Assembly (NCBI GenBank): GCA_027574665.1
Contig: CM050656.1
Span: 9,375,501-9,439,500, forward strand
Length of the DNA stretch: 64,000 bases
Direction of reading: 5' to 3'
From: Rhynochetos jubatus
Lineage: Eukaryota > Chordata > Aves > Eurypygiformes > Rhynochetidae
Shown: positions 39,501 through 52,924 of the stretch, in pieces
How positions within the stretch are numbered: position 1 is the first letter of the stretch
Layout of the letters: every line of letters starts with the position of its first letter
Notes under the pieces: model-generated
Told to the model about the DNA's origin: nothing
Seen by the model: only the letters and a program-made list of their open reading frames with translations
Database searches by the model: none
Made by a program: the position numbers and the translations under genes

Positions 39501-41744
39501 AACTGCGGATTGAAATGTGAAATCACTGGGCAAGCTGACTGAACCACAAAATGAGTAACTTCCTCCGTGAGCTCCCCCGGAGGGATCGGTATTGCTTTAA
39601 GGTGCACGGCCTTTGTGATGTAAATGTTGTCTTGAACCCTAAGAGGTTTTGCAGATTTACAGGATAAGTAATTGTTTTCTCCCCCAGCTATTAAGCACGG
39701 CGTGGGGGAGAGATCTCTGAGAGCTAGAGAGCAGAAGGCTGGAAGGAGGCTGTAGGGAAGAAGGTCCTTGGAGCAGACTGGGAGAGGAAACTGAAAGTCA
39801 GTGGGGTAAAGAGAGCGAGAGGTGGGTTTGGGAGGGTTGTGCAAAGGAAACTCCAGGTGGATATAGCAACACCTGGAGCCAGTCAGGTCCGTATGCTTTC
39901 CCCTGGGGAACCCAGGTGTAGGTTGCTACAGGGCGGTCTAGGACTGCAGCAAAGATAGTCCTGCTGCTCTATTTCTCCACATTTCAGAAATCATACCAGG
40001 CAATTCTGGAGCCAGTGACAGTTCCTTTGGATCTAAAAGGACTTGATGGATTTTTTTCTTCCATGAATTTGTCTAATTTTTTGACCCCCATATGAACTTT
40101 CTGATACTATAGCTTCACATGGCAAGGAGTTCCATTATTTAATTAACTATGAAACATGCCACCCTTTCAGAGAGGTATTGCTTCTCCCAGGAATGGTGCT
40201 TTGAACAGACCCTGCAATGCAGGAAGAGCTTGGGGATTGTCTGAGAGTACCGATCACACAATGAAGCTTTGAGTGTGGATAACTGATAAAAACGGGTCAC
40301 AGAGACTTCAGGTGCTGGAAAGCTCAGGGAAACAGAAGTTCTTTGTGGTGATAGGAACAAGAGCAGTGTAGGGAGCAGAGTACACAAGCAATGCTTTTAG
40401 GAGTTGAAAGCCATTTTCAGGCAAATCCTATATATAAGGAAATAGATTAATTGGCATGAGACCACATCTGAAAATGCAGTAGTTGATATGAGCTGAGGCT
40501 GGAGAAGAATCTCTGCCTAAGGCCCTCCTCCCATACAGGAGCAACAAGTCAATCTTGGGAGCATGGAGTGGCTGAGAGGCTGAGACAAAAACATGAGGTA
40601 AATGGGTGTGGGGAACTAATATCATTCAATGAGGGAAACAGGAGCAGAAGGCTGACATGGAAGCGATTTCTCGGTGTCTAAAGGAGATTTTCAATTCTTT
40701 CAGGGAATATTTTTCATATCCCATTCCTCCAGGTCTTGTCACCACAGAAAGCTTCATTCTCTTCATGTTCTCAGTGATGTAACTCCCTTCACATCAACAA
40801 ACATGTTAATGGAAAAGAGCAGGATGAATCTCAGGGCTGGAAGAACAAAACTCCCTCATCACGAATCCCTTGGTACAGCATGTGAGAAAGCTCTTTCCTT
40901 CTAGTCTTGGAAAGGATATCAAATTGCTTTTAATGTTGCATCTACCAGTGCTGGGCCACAAGACATTTGTTTGCTTCAGGTGTCATGGGAACTGACAAAT
41001 CTTTTTGTGGGGAATGATATTATCCCTCTAATATCTTATCTTGAGGAAAACGTATGCGATCTTGCAGGGAAGCCTCTCTCGGTTGCATTTTAACTTAATA
41101 GGAGGTTCTTTTCCCAACATATCTGTTAGCACAGGAATACATACCCACATGCACACGCACATACCCACACCACTGTAGCAACCAAAGAATGCAGAACTCT
41201 TCTTGGATGGGCTGGGGGAGGGAGGCAGCTGGGGAAAGAAGGCTTCTCATGCCATTCCAGTTGGGAGATATCCCAGGAATGAAGGGGTAATTACACAAAA
41301 GCCAACAATGTTGGTTCTGAATGGCTTCCAGCCAGCCGCCTCTGTGTCAGCGGGGCCCAGCCCCACCACTCTGCAGCCACCACCCTGGACTTCCTACCTG
41401 ATGCTGTCAAAGTGATGAGACATCTCCCGTCCCACACAGAGAACCCTAAACCTTGCTCAAAAAGCACTTACTGGGCTTGTTACAGCGCAGGAACTGCACA
41501 CTGACCATAGTGCTGTGGGTCATGGCCATGTGAATAGGAGACAGAAAGTGGCTCCTACGCTGCTAACACTGCCAGAGGGAGAAAGGGTAGATTCTGTGGT
41601 CTGAGAGAGGGCAGAAGAGGTTCAAATTACTGACAGATTTTGGAAAGCTTTTTAAGTGGTGTCTTCAAAGGGTATGTTACTTGTCCTAACTCTGATGGTG
41701 TCAAAGAATGTTTCAAAGGGGCATTGTTTGAGCACTTTCAGATG

Positions 41745-41830
41745 TCTCACCTTTAATGTCTCTGAGCTTCTGCTTCTCCTGTATAAATGTAATTACCCAC
41801 CTTGTCTGTGATTTACTCTGTAGGGAAAAC
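41745..41830 (+). repeat. Possible MIR-like SINE remnant
   Basis: GTCTCTGAGCTTCTGCTTCT followed by CCTGTATAAATGTAATTACC and CACCTT resembles the 'cctctgtgcctcagtttcc...ctgtaaaatggggataat...cctacctc' core of MIR/CORE-SINEs. The match is short and degenerate, so the call is weak. Confidence 0.3.
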
Positions 41831-44515
41831 TTTTACCCTCTAGAAGGTTCCCATAGTCCCTGAGATTGTAAGGAGTAAGATGAATAATCACACCAGGAGT
41901 CTCTCTTGCAAGTCTAAATGTTGTGACTGTTAGAAATTGAATTCTGACCTTGTTAGCACAGTTCTATAATAAACTGCTGAATTAATTTATGCCATTATTC
42001 TCGTCTTTCCTTGCAACTGTTAAGACTTTTCAGTATGTTTTTATATGGCAGAACACTTCCAAAACACATTTTCCTTTAAAAAATGGTAGCTGGTTTTACC
42101 GGCTGCTATATTATATCATTCTAAAAACTAAGAAAGATTTAAGTAGAAATATGATCTTGGCTGTCAGGAAAATCTCTGAAGTCAAAATACAATGAACTAA
42201 TAAAAAGGTAACTGTGGCTATAATTTTTCCAGCTCATTCAGGCACAGTTATCCCTTCTTGGGATGGTTTTGTCCAGCACCTGCACAGTACTAGAGCTTGT
42301 CTAAATGCTACAGGTAGTACTTGAGCTTGTCTAAGGTTTGTGGGCTTCACTTTTAGACAAAACCAGCAGACTTAATATAAAATCCAGCAGCATGGGTTCA
42401 GCCCTGCTGCCAAGAAAGAAGCTTCATAGAACCAGCTACTCCTCATCCCTTCCGAACCCTGAGGAAATTCATCAGTTATACACCACATCTTGGTGGTCAG
42501 CAGTTTTGGGTTGTTATGAACTGGGAGCCTCTTCTGAAATAAACTCAGACCAGCACATATATATACACCCCACTGCACACACAAACCACATACATCACTT
42601 GTATGACAAACCCATACCAAAACAAGCAGACCACTGCTTTCAGTTAATTTACCCACACAAGAAGATGAAGAGAACAAACAGTATCATAGACACAAGTCAC
42701 CTCTGCTACCAGAAGTCTAACTTTGTGGTGGTGAGGGTGGCATGAACACATAGCTATAAAGGAACAAGAAGCATTTGGAAGCTTGGGTGTTTTCATGGTG
42801 ATTGTGGCTAAGGAGGGAACAGGTGATATTAAATGGCAACAGGGGAAAAAACATAAGGAAAATTCTGGCCTTTAGAGGATCTGAAGGAGACTGTAGCATC
42901 TCAGGACAAACGCTTCTGTCTTCCCTGCCTTCTCCTTCAATGCTCTACTGGAAAACAGGAGGTGGGGCTTCAGGCAGAAGGGAGTGTGTCATTTACTGGC
43001 ACTGTTTAAATCTCCCTTCCCTTGGCACTCCTACAACCACTGTGGTTTTGCTTACAGGCCTACTAGAGGTAGGGGGAATCCTGTACTCAGTCTGGAAATA
43101 ACCAGCAAGAAATGAAGCAAGCCCCAGAGAAACCCTGTCTCTGAACTCAGTCAGTGTGCTAGGACTCAAAACAGAGTCAGTGTGGCCACCACACTGAAGC
43201 ACAGATCACTTTTGTTTCTGCCCAGCAGCATCTTACCTTGTCCATTAGCCCCTTGCTTTGACCACAACGTGACTGGAAATTTACTTTGTGGGTCAGGTTT
43301 CTTTTTGAGGTAGCTGACCGTGCCCGGCTACCTGGCCTGAATCACAGAGTGTCCTGAATCAGAACAGCATCCTCCAGCATCCTAGCCCTTCTCTCAATGC
43401 TGTACTGTGGTACTGGTCCCTTTCCTAGAGATGTTAGGACAAGACAAGAGATTGTGACTGATTTTTCTATCCTGAAAGATTAGAAAGAAAGTTCTACATG
43501 TTTTTTGCATTGTGACAGAATATTTTGCCTTGGGCTTTCTGGGTCTTCGGTGCAATCCTAAGGCTAAGCACTACTTTAAAAACAAAATAATGTATTTTTC
43601 TGGCATTAATTTCTAGAAGAACTGAGAAGATCCCAATTTAATATGCAAGACTTCAAGAGGTCAAGTAAAATCTATTCCTTGTATACAATCTAATGCTGTT
43701 GCTGTAAATTCAGACTTGTTCACCACCACAACAAAGCCCTTCGATAGTTGAGGAAGATCATTACAGGATTTTCCTTGTTATTACAGCCCAGTATAGAAAG
43801 CGGTTTCAGCACAGCTGACAGAAGTTTCCATCTAGCAAACTCTGCAGATGGGTCACAGGCTTCCAAAAACTGTATCAGTCATAGAGGAATTGGATTAAAG
43901 CTAATCTGCAATGTGAAATCCTGTTAGAAATGTCTATGGGTCTCCACTGCTTCCAGAGCTGAAATGCTCCTGGATGGAAAAAAGGCAGCTGATGTTTGTT
44001 TTGACAGCTGCATAGAGTGAGAGGTGTGTGTGTGCGTGCCGGGGAACAACACATATGGTGACCATGTGACACGACCCACAGCCAGATGAAAGAAAATTGT
44101 CTAATATCTCCAGCAGCATGGTTCAAATTCCACTTCAACCAAATTGGCGGGAGTGACAAATGCCAGCTAGTCCCTCTTCCCTACGCTGGTTTAGGAGGGA
44201 AAGTACTCCATTTGATCACCTGCATGCCGTGGTTTTCATCTACTCCTAAAATTTTGGGACACCAAGTAGGAAAAAGCTGCTGATTGTTAAATAATTTCAT
44301 TGCTTCTCCAGTTCAAGTTTCTTACTCTTCCTCCTCCCTTCTTATTTTGTTTTATTTTCCCCCTTGGAGGCTAATGCTACTGTGGCAGCTCCTGGAATTG
44401 AAAATTTGGGTCCCTGCGGAAGAGCAGTGATGCAGCGTCAGAAAATTCACCTTTAGGGCACAGGACAGAAGCCCAGACTGCAGCAGAGGGTCTGATCCGA
44501 ACACAAACAGGTTCA

Positions 44516-44640
44516 GGAAGTGACTGGACAAATTCATGGAAGAGGGATCCATCTGCAGCTATTAACCAAAAAGTGACCTCTGCTGAAAAAGTCTGCAAGG
44601 GAAAGAATTGCTCAGCCCGTGCTTACAGTTAGCTGCCTGC
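44516..44640 (+). mobile_element. Probable ancient CR1/L3-like LINE fragment
   Basis: GACTGGACAAATTCATGGAA GAGGGATCCATC-type sequence (44522 onward), followed by GCAGCTATTAACCAAAAAG, parallels the old LINE segment 'ggacaagttcatggaggataggtccatcaatggctattagccaagatg'. It is the same kind of segment as at 27305-27324, with the 3' terminal part not clearly present. Degenerate and non-coding. The boundaries are guesses. Confidence 0.5.
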
Positions 44641-45741
44641 ATGACTGTTCATTCTGAGTGACAGAGAGATGAACAGGCTTAGGGCTCTCCCCCTTCACCA
44701 TTGCCACCAGTGATGGGACTTCATTAGCATTTCCTACAGAACATCCTCCTTGAAACCATACGAATAATACCTATTACAGTCTTCTTTTACTTCTGACAAC
44801 AGCACTGGTGTCAGCTTCACAGCCATACAGGACTCCCAAATATTACTGTGTCCAAAGGAAAAAAGGTTCCTCCTGCCAACCAATCCACGGATGACACCAG
44901 TGCTGAAGCACATCAACATAAATAGCACACATCCTTTTAACCTATGTTTATCCTAGGTTAATTTTAATACAGAGGAATCCTTGGTGCGTTGGTTTCTTAT
45001 CCCTGTCTGTCCATGAGAGGTCCCAAAAGGTTTATATTATTTCATGCTGGATGGTTATGAGAGCGTCTGTCCTAGGAACTATGCCACTGACATAGGAATT
45101 TGGTGACTTACAGTTCTCACCTTACTTCTGCAACTGGCCTGCGCTGTGGCTTTGGCCAGAATTGTTTTCTTCCCATACCTGGGTCTATCTGGTTTACTCA
45201 GGTATGTCCCCCGTTATCGAGGTACCTGAAAATAAGTGGCTGACCAGGGTCTGTGTTCAGTCACTGTACGTAACGTATAGTACAATAAAGACTTCATGCT
45301 GGCTAAGTCCTCCTGGTCCTGCAGTAACACAGTTGGCATGAGTGGTTATTCTTCACGCCACTAAGTTATAAAACTGGTAAGATTCAACCTGTAACTTCAC
45401 CCATGTTTTTAAAACTGAGGTAGGAAATTCCTTCAAGTACGTTATTTTCCCATGAAGTTCCAGTCGGACTTGCCAGGGAAGATGTGAGGACTGTTTTACT
45501 TCCCAGTCTATTAGTGTAAAATAGTGAAATACAATCATCTCAGCAAGGGAAGGATACGGCTTCTCTAAAGATGCTCACTAAAGAACAGATGATAGTCCAA
45601 GCTGAAGAGACGCCACCTCTCAGTTTGACTATCAAATGTTTCTATGGACAAACAATCCAGGAAAAGTCCTGACTGAGGAGCTGGAGCAGGAGGTTGAGTT
45701 ACTGCAGAGTGACTTTCCCAGGAGCTGCACTGCCTAATTAT

Positions 45742-45746
45742 GTCCT
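45742..45746. repeat. Left target-site duplication of the solo LTR (GTCCT)
   Basis: These five bases immediately precede the LTR and match GTCCC at 46444-46448 at four of five positions. Shifts to 4 or 6 bp do not improve the match. Assigned by position only. Confidence 0.55.
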
Positions 45747-46443
45747 TGTCGTGGTATAATCCCAGCCAGCAACTAAGCAACACACAGCCTCTCGCTTACC
45801 TCCCCCTTCCTCCAGTGGAGGAGAAGAATTGGAAGGAAAGACAAGGAAGCTCATGGGTTGAAATAAGAACAAATTAATAATTGAATATAAATTAATAAAA
45901 TAGTGATACTAATAATACCACTATTGCTAATAATAATATGCAATGAAAACAATACTACCACTACTACTAATAATATGAAATTAAAATAATGGAAAATAAA
46001 ACCAATGATACAATTTTTCACCATCCACCAAGTGGTGCCCAGCCAGGTCCCAAGTAGCGATAGGCAGAGCATGGGACAGACCATACTAGAGCCAGAGCGA
46101 GCCCTGACCAGTGTAAGAGAGAGTGAACAAGAGAGCCAGCCCAACCAACATGGTCCTCAGCCCATCCCCAACTGAGCATGACATTTCATGGAATGAAATA
46201 CCCCTTTGTTCAGTTTGGTTAGCTGTCTGAACTGTGTACCCTCCCAGCTGCTTGTAGCAAAAAAAATTGGGAACATAGGTGCAGTATCAGAAACTGAAAA
46301 AGGCTTGGAATTGGTACAAACATTCCTTAGCAACAATTGAAAACACCAGCATTACCAACACTTTTCTCAGGACAAACCCAAAACATAGCCCCATACTAGC
46401 TACTGTGAAGAAAATTAACTCTGTCCCAACTAAAACCAGCACA
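45747..46443 (-). mobile_element. Endogenous retrovirus solo LTR
   Basis: A 697-bp block starts TGTCGTGGTATAATCCCAGC and ends AACTAAAACCAGCACA on the plus strand. On the minus strand it therefore begins TGTGCTGG and ends CCACGACA, the canonical TG...CA termini. The internal order (CCAGCCAGCAACTAAGCAAC, GGTTGAAATAAGAACAAATT, an AT-rich TAATAAT block, AAGTGGTGCCCAGCCAGGTC, CCTTAGCAACAATTGAAAAC, GAAGAAAATTAACTCTGTCC) matches an LTR type I know from many bird genomes. Sense orientation is minus. The flanks GTCCT (45742-45746) and GTCCC (46444-46448) look like a 5-bp target duplication with one change. That length favours an ERVL-type integrase over ERV1 (4 bp) or ERVK (6 bp). No gag, pol or env is adjacent, so this is a solo LTR. 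Confidence 0.88.
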
Positions 46444-46448
46444 GTCCC
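46444..46448. repeat. Right target-site duplication of the solo LTR (GTCCC)
   Basis: The partner of GTCCT at 45742-45746, directly after the terminal CACA of the LTR, with one mismatch that suggests some age. Confidence 0.55.
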
Positions 46449-49400
46449 AAAACATTCTGACTAGAAAACTCAACAGAAGGAGCAATGTATTTAAATGAGA
46501 TACATATTTTACACTGACGATGCTAAAAAGTATCTTGCCTTTCCCAAACCTCTCCTCTGTGGGGACATCAGAAGCAAAGCAGTTTTCTGGATTATCCAGC
46601 AGCTAATGCTACCTCCCTGCTCCAAATGGAGCCTGTCCATACAGAAATCACTTGAGTTTCATTTGAGTTCTTAAGCTGGCTTATTAAATGAGCAGAAAAC
46701 CACATAAAATGCTTAGTTAAATTAAAATTTACTTTTGTTGATCTTAAACCTTTTCCTAACCATTTAAAATATGTATTACCAGAAATATATTTATGTAACT
46801 CTACACAAGCTTTACAGTAAAACCATTAGGGTAATAATCATACCTTTAATTCAATCAGCTGGGTGTTGATTGCAGACCAACAACCATTAAGTGGCTGCAA
46901 ATAGCCTATAGTTTTGTCAAAAACACCTTGTCCAGTTCTGTAGTGAGCTTTGCTAGAAAACAAGAGTAGCTTGAAAGCTTGAGCAACGGTAAGATGCTCT
47001 GAAGGAAAGATGCTACAATGCTCCCTGCTTTTCTGGTCAAACTAGAAGTCCCTAATGCAACGGGTTGCTGAACATCACGTTAATAAGATATGCTTAAGAA
47101 ATAAAGACTGTTCCTGACAGTGAAGGGGGGGAAATTACACATGACTCAACTATTTCCTTGCTATAATTTATTAGATTTTAAATGTGTTCGTGTTGTACCC
47201 ATCAGCCTCTCTGCTGCTATGGATCCTGTGCCAGAGTTATGACAAATGAGAATTTTCTGCTCACTACAAGTTTTATCTGAATTATCTACCATGTTAGAGG
47301 TCATGGGTATAACACTTCATTTTTCTCTGTACCATAGATACACTGAAAGCGGATGCCAGATCATGAACTATTTCACAGGCCTGCTGTCATGAACTCATGC
47401 GAAAAAAAAATGTAATGCACAATTAGCCTTATCTTCAAGAGTTCCCAAGGATGAAGTCCAGTCTACACTGATTTATCTGATCTCTCTTGTAAACGAGAAT
47501 GAGGGTAGCGTGGGGCTCAGTATTCATCCTGCATGATTGTGGCAGAATGAAAGCAGGATGACAGGAATGGTGAGCCGTACCTGCAGGGTAGAACCCCTAC
47601 ATGTCTTAAATGAACTGGCCTTTGAAACACATTGTCTTTTTTAAACAATGACTCGGTAAACACAAGCCACACGCTGCGATAGCCAGCTGACCCTCACAGC
47701 AGAGGAATCTCTGCCACCCGTGTGGAGACAGAGCTCTAGGTAGAGCTTGCTTTCTGCAGCTGTTCTTGACCCTTAGATAACATGGGAATGACCAAGCTGG
47801 GATAAAGCCCAGTTAATGTCTTCCTCTCAAAGACAGTGGTGGTACAGCTTTGTCAAAGTTTGGGGTTACAAAAGAACTCCAGAGCACTGAAAAAACAAAG
47901 CAAGAATATGTGAAATGTGGGATTATCCCAGATGGTGCACTTTAACTTCAGTTGGCAAAACCACGACCCAAGTCACCTAGTGAGATGGATTGCAGTGCAA
48001 CTGGATGTATATTATCCATATTATTGGCCTAATATTTCAAGCTGATCTTCTGCTTACAGTTCACGTCAGCACATAGACTGGCTTATTCAACCTCTTGAAA
48101 ACATCTTGCAGAGATAAAACACATGTGTATATATTATAATCTTTGGTAAGTCAGCGTCTTCTTTTGTGAAACAGTGACGTTTATGGGAGGACTGATCATT
48201 TTCAGATGTTTTGTTTAATTCAGCTAAGCAGTTAGACAGATACTAACAACACAAGAACAGTCCTAAACATTTTAGAGTCAGAATCTCTTCATCACCCTGG
48301 ACCAGTCATGATCCACAGTCCTGGGAACTACATTTACACTTTGAGTTTCCTTGTTATAAATTGGACCTTGGATGTGCCACCAGTTTTAAAACCTTCTGCA
48401 ACACTGTCCCTTTGAGGAGCTCATGGGACTTGTGATTAAGTGGGACACCACTTCCTTGAGTTAAACCTTATTTCCACACACATACTTTTTTTTTTATATA
48501 GGTGGAAACCTGAAGTAGAGACAGGGGCAATGGAAGATGCCAGGCTGAGCAATGAATTAGGTCAGAAAGAAACACTGGAGACACAGTTATTTGCACATGC
48601 ACTGGTTACATGCATAGCCTGGTGAATTAAAAGCTTGCGGCCCACTGTAATACAATACCTGAAATACCACTTGATATTCCAGAAGCTGGCCCCACTATGT
48701 AAGAGGAGATTGCTTGTAAATTTAGAAAAGAAATCACTAAGCTACTGAACTACCATGGGAAACCTGCCAGGGTATCACCTCAAGAAAGGCAGCCCTGGCT
48801 ACTGGGACTGTGGTTGCCTCTCATTAAATGCATGTACAGCTTCTGGAATAAGACATTTCTCTGTAGTATTCCTCTGGCAGACTGGAATTAAAGAGTCGGA
48901 GAGGACAAGCCCTGCTCTCAGCTAGCAGGAACCTGACAGACATTTCTGGTCCTGCTTTCCCAGCTGCTATTTGGAAAGGATCACCCAGGCTTTCCTTTAT
49001 GGGGCTTGACTTAAAAAAGCAGGTCTCTTGTCCATAGCTCTTCCTTCTGCAGTTCAGGTATGACAGCAAATCGACCACAAAGAATACATTAGGAAATATA
49101 AGATAAAGAAAACATTGTGCTTATCAACTGTTTGGGCAAGAATCCAAGATGATTTAAATGGCATGGGTATGTTGATTTTAAAAGACTGCTACAGTGAGAA
49201 AGCTCAGGTGACACCCAGGCACCTCAGTCCTATTGATGACTATCTGGACTTCCATAGGGAATAGAAGAACAAGGACTGAAGGCTTGCACTGCTGCACAAA
49301 CCACCAAGGTCAACTACTCTTCCTGTTGTCCCTAATTAAATGGAGCAATCTCTTTGATTTCAAGGCCAGGAATCTACATCTACTGCAGAACCAGGATGTG

Positions 49401-49467
49401 GCTGGCTGGCATTAGGCTGTGCAAATCTTCGCATATAAAGTTTGTTCTTTTTTGATGAATGTCCTCC

Positions 49468-49485
49468 TTTTTTTTTTTTTTTTTT
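49468..49485 (+). repeat. Poly(T) tract, 18 T
   Basis: An uninterrupted 18-T run in otherwise ordinary sequence. No retroposed body is recognisable beside it. Confidence 0.88.
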
Positions 49486-50860
49486 AAGAATTGAAACAAA
49501 GACTGTGATGGCTCAGAAGTCAGATTGTCAAAACACCCCTTTGCTCTCTTCACCTAAAAAGTTGAATCAGACTTGTAGTGGTATTTAAATACTTAATGAT
49601 AATGAAGAACACCAAGAATCAGATCTGTCTCTTTCAGCTACAGAGAGCTAGAGAATAAAATATCAAAAATGCAAGATACTTAACTGCACTTTTTCCACAA
49701 GGTGAAAGAAGAACTTATAGCTGTGACTTCCCTGAGCTATTTTGGCTGTCTGTGTAAGGATGGGATAAACTGCACTCTGAAAAGGCCCATTTCTCTCTCA
49801 GTTCAGTGATGTTTTTCAGAAGCATTGAGACATTTATCTGCTATTGAGGTTGAATTCTTAAACCATATGAGGACTGTCAGTGTGGCATGCTTTATCTCTG
49901 CTCTTCACATAAAGACAAAGTTTTTCTCTCAGGGAAGAGCTATTTCTTTATGGTGTTTCAAAGCTTGGCTAATATTTGATACAGTTTGCTCAGGTTTGGA
50001 AGGATCTATAATGCAGATTTCTTGGAAGTCTTGACTGTTCTGCAAGAAACACACATGAATTTTTATGCCTTACGACCTTTACAGATATTGACAGAAACAC
50101 AATTTCTTCTGCTAGCTGTCAATTACTCAGCTTAGCTCCACCCTCATAGTCTGAAGCTGTACAGGAATACTGAAAAAAAAGAAAGAACCCATTGAACTTA
50201 CTAAATTGCAAAGGCAAAGTGAGACAAAGAGCTGCAAATTTGACAGCTGGGTGGAAGAGGCAGTTCCTAACAGCTTTCAAACACTTTCCTCCCTCTTCTG
50301 ATGGTTACTTCTTCCTATGCAACCTTTTCTTCCTACACAACCTTTGACCTAAAGCCCTGTGCAGAGTTACAGAAGAAGCAGGTACGTTTGCTGACTGTCC
50401 TGCTGTCCCCTTGCAGAGAGAAGGGAGTCTCTATGAAAATCTATGCAGTTATTCCGACAGAGTCAGAAGTGCACTGTGCTCATTCTTCAAGTCTAGACAC
50501 TGCTCTTGAAGACTATCTGGAGAGACATTCATCAGCATGGCTGCAAACATTTGCATCTGCCTAGTACAGCAGAGCCTGAATTTTATCACACATTATAGGA
50601 TGGCTGGTTAGCCTTATTTAAGTGTGGGATGGAAAGATATTTTCATTAATTAAAACAAAAATGCTTTATATATTATATAGAAGAGGCAAATGCAGCAGAG
50701 CAGCTAACAGTTTTGAAGCTCATGCAAAATGCAGTGAGAAGTTTTCAAGACCACTGGCTCCAGAAGGTTTTCTGCATCTCCAGCAGAGGTGTTGATGACA
50801 TACTAGCCATTCTCTTCATCTCCTGCTCTCTTCTTTATCACACGGCTGCTTTGCGAAAGA

Positions 50861-50893
50861 TAAACAAACAAACAAACAAACAAAAAAAAAAAA
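50861..50893. repeat. (AAAC)n microsatellite with A tail
   Basis: About five AAAC units followed by 12 A. A simple tandem repeat, likely polymorphic. Confidence 0.88.
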
Positions 50894-52900
50894 CACCAAA
50901 AAGCCTAACTAAAACCCAACAGGCTATTGTACAACAGGAAGTGTCTCTGCCAAGAGTGATAAAATGTTGCTTTTCCCTTTGTTTCAGGATTTCTTTCCCA
51001 GAGGCTCTTTCCAATCTTGGGTGAGTCTGATAATGTTATGACATGTTCATAGTTTTTCCCATCTATTTTGAGACCCAGAATGGGATCTGGAAGCAGATTG
51101 CCATGGCAACTTGTATTAAATCTTACTAAATGGAATATAGGTTGTGGGTGTCAAGGGGAAGAAACTTGGGTGATGAGTACAGCTTATGTATAGTTTTGTG
51201 GTACAGAAAGGCAGCAGGAAAAACATGGCTTGAAATTGAACATCCAAACTTGTCCTAGAGTGGAAGAGAATTATGAGCCCTATGGGTAGCAGTCTGACAG
51301 ACACAACCATTTTCTTAGCACATGTTTTTACAACATGTAGCCCTCTTCTTTGTGTTCCTGTGGTGCCCTACTCTGTCTTGCTAGTTTACACACAGTTTTC
51401 TGTCTTTCCATGTCCCATTTGCACCCTTCTCTGTACTCAGTGGCATAGGTCTTTGCCTTTGTAACCCACCGAATATGAACTTTGTTTTTTCAGTGTGTCG
51501 CCATCATGCTAGGGCATCCCCATGAAGCCACAGAGGTGACATTTCTTCATCTCACGCTTCAGCAGGGACTGCCTTTTTGCCCATTACCTTCATCATGTCA
51601 CACCAGCAGCTAGCTTTTCTCTAGGACAAGGACTTCTGAGAGTTCTAATGCAAACTAAAATTACATGTGACCCCTCTCTCCTAGCACCTCTGGCTTCTGT
51701 ACTACATGCTGCACCCACCAGCACACACAAGCCCTTAGAAGGGCTGAAAGCAGTCAAAATGGTATGAGCAATGTGGTAGCTGCCGGCAAGCACCAATGCT
51801 TCAATGGCTTCCAAAATCACAGCTTTCACCTTGGTTATCTACTTAGCCTGCCCTGGAAAACATTTCTGATGTAGTTACAAGTATTACTATGATGGCAAAT
51901 TATCTTCAGCACCAGCATGCCTTAGAACTTCTACCCTGAATTAAATACTCCTTCCCCAAAATGGGTAAAAGCTTGCTGCAAGTCCTGTCTCAGGACCAGG
52001 ATGGTATCCTGTGACTCAAGAAGCTTCGAGGGTGTAAGCAGTCCAAGTGCAACTTTCCATGTGAGAGCTGCTGGCTAATCCAAATTCCTAGCTGTGGCAG
52101 GAAATGAGCCAGCGAGGACAGCTGAGTCTGAAAAAGATGGGTTACTTTAAGTCACTTCCCAGTGGGACTCTGAGGAGAGCCACAGTCTCTCGCTGAGAAG
52201 CAATCCTGTTTTCTGAGAGGTCTACTTTGAGTCTTGTGTCTCTTGGCTACACGAAGATTTTGCTGTGAGGCAGAGAAGGTTGGGAAAGTAGGCCACTCCC
52301 TCAAAGAAGTCCTTTGCTAGTCTAGAAGTATCATTATAAGTGAAATCACATTCTTAATTTATGCTGGCAAGTGATTAGGGTAGGCCCAGCGTGAGGCTGC
52401 CAATAGCAATATGTCACAGTAAGTATGAATAACTTGGGTAGGTTTCATTTCTTTAACAACACATCGCAACCCGTGGGTCACGCGTCTGCCAGACTCCAGC
52501 ATTTGAATCTGCATCACCGACATCTGAGCAGCCACTGGCTGACATTTGATACTGTTCCACTGAGCTCACTAACTCTCTCTACTTGTCCTGCTGAACTTTT
52601 TGTGGCCACTCCATCCATTACAGCTACCCAAAGGGACAGGAAATCAATGCTGGTATCAAGTAAATGCAAATTCTGAGTCAGCCACATGGAGCAAAGGAAT
52701 CACAGCTTCCAAATATGGCATCAGACACAACGTGGAAGCGGAGAATTGTGGTTAACACAGCTCTGAATATTTCTGGGCATTTTACCCAACACAGCAGGAG
52801 CGTCTTCAGATGAATGAACTGGGCTCCTGACACTGTGTGTATAAATTTTCAAGTGGGTTTTACTGTCTCCTTTCTCCAGAGGAAACAAGGGCCACGATAG

Positions 52901-52924
52901 ACAGACAGACACACACACACATAC
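52901..52924. repeat. (GACA)n/(CA)n microsatellite
   Basis: Three GACA units run into an alternating AC stretch. A short compound microsatellite. Confidence 0.85.

Larger units (their letters stand above)
30453..45746. other. Non-coding unique sequence
   Basis: A 15-kb stretch without a recognisable gene. It contains a 29-G run at 34497-34525, a 19-T run at 36573-36591, a pyrimidine tract near 44309-44365 and a probable ancient LINE piece at 44516-44640. Open frames of 147 codons (33403-33846, minus), 154 codons (36937-37401, minus) and 131 codons (39449-39844, minus) have no known motif or visible exon structure. The stretch 39170-39400 is locally more GC-rich than its surroundings, but it is not a CpG island. 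Confidence 0.5.

Noticed and set aside
39449-39844. 131-codon minus-strand open frame near a GC-richer patch, as a first exon
   Set aside because: The patch is not CpG-dense, and the translated sequence shows no motif. There is no clear promoter.
46279-46464. 61-codon plus-strand frame in the LTR as a viral or host protein
   Set aside because: It is antisense to the LTR and crosses its boundary. LTRs of this kind do not code there.
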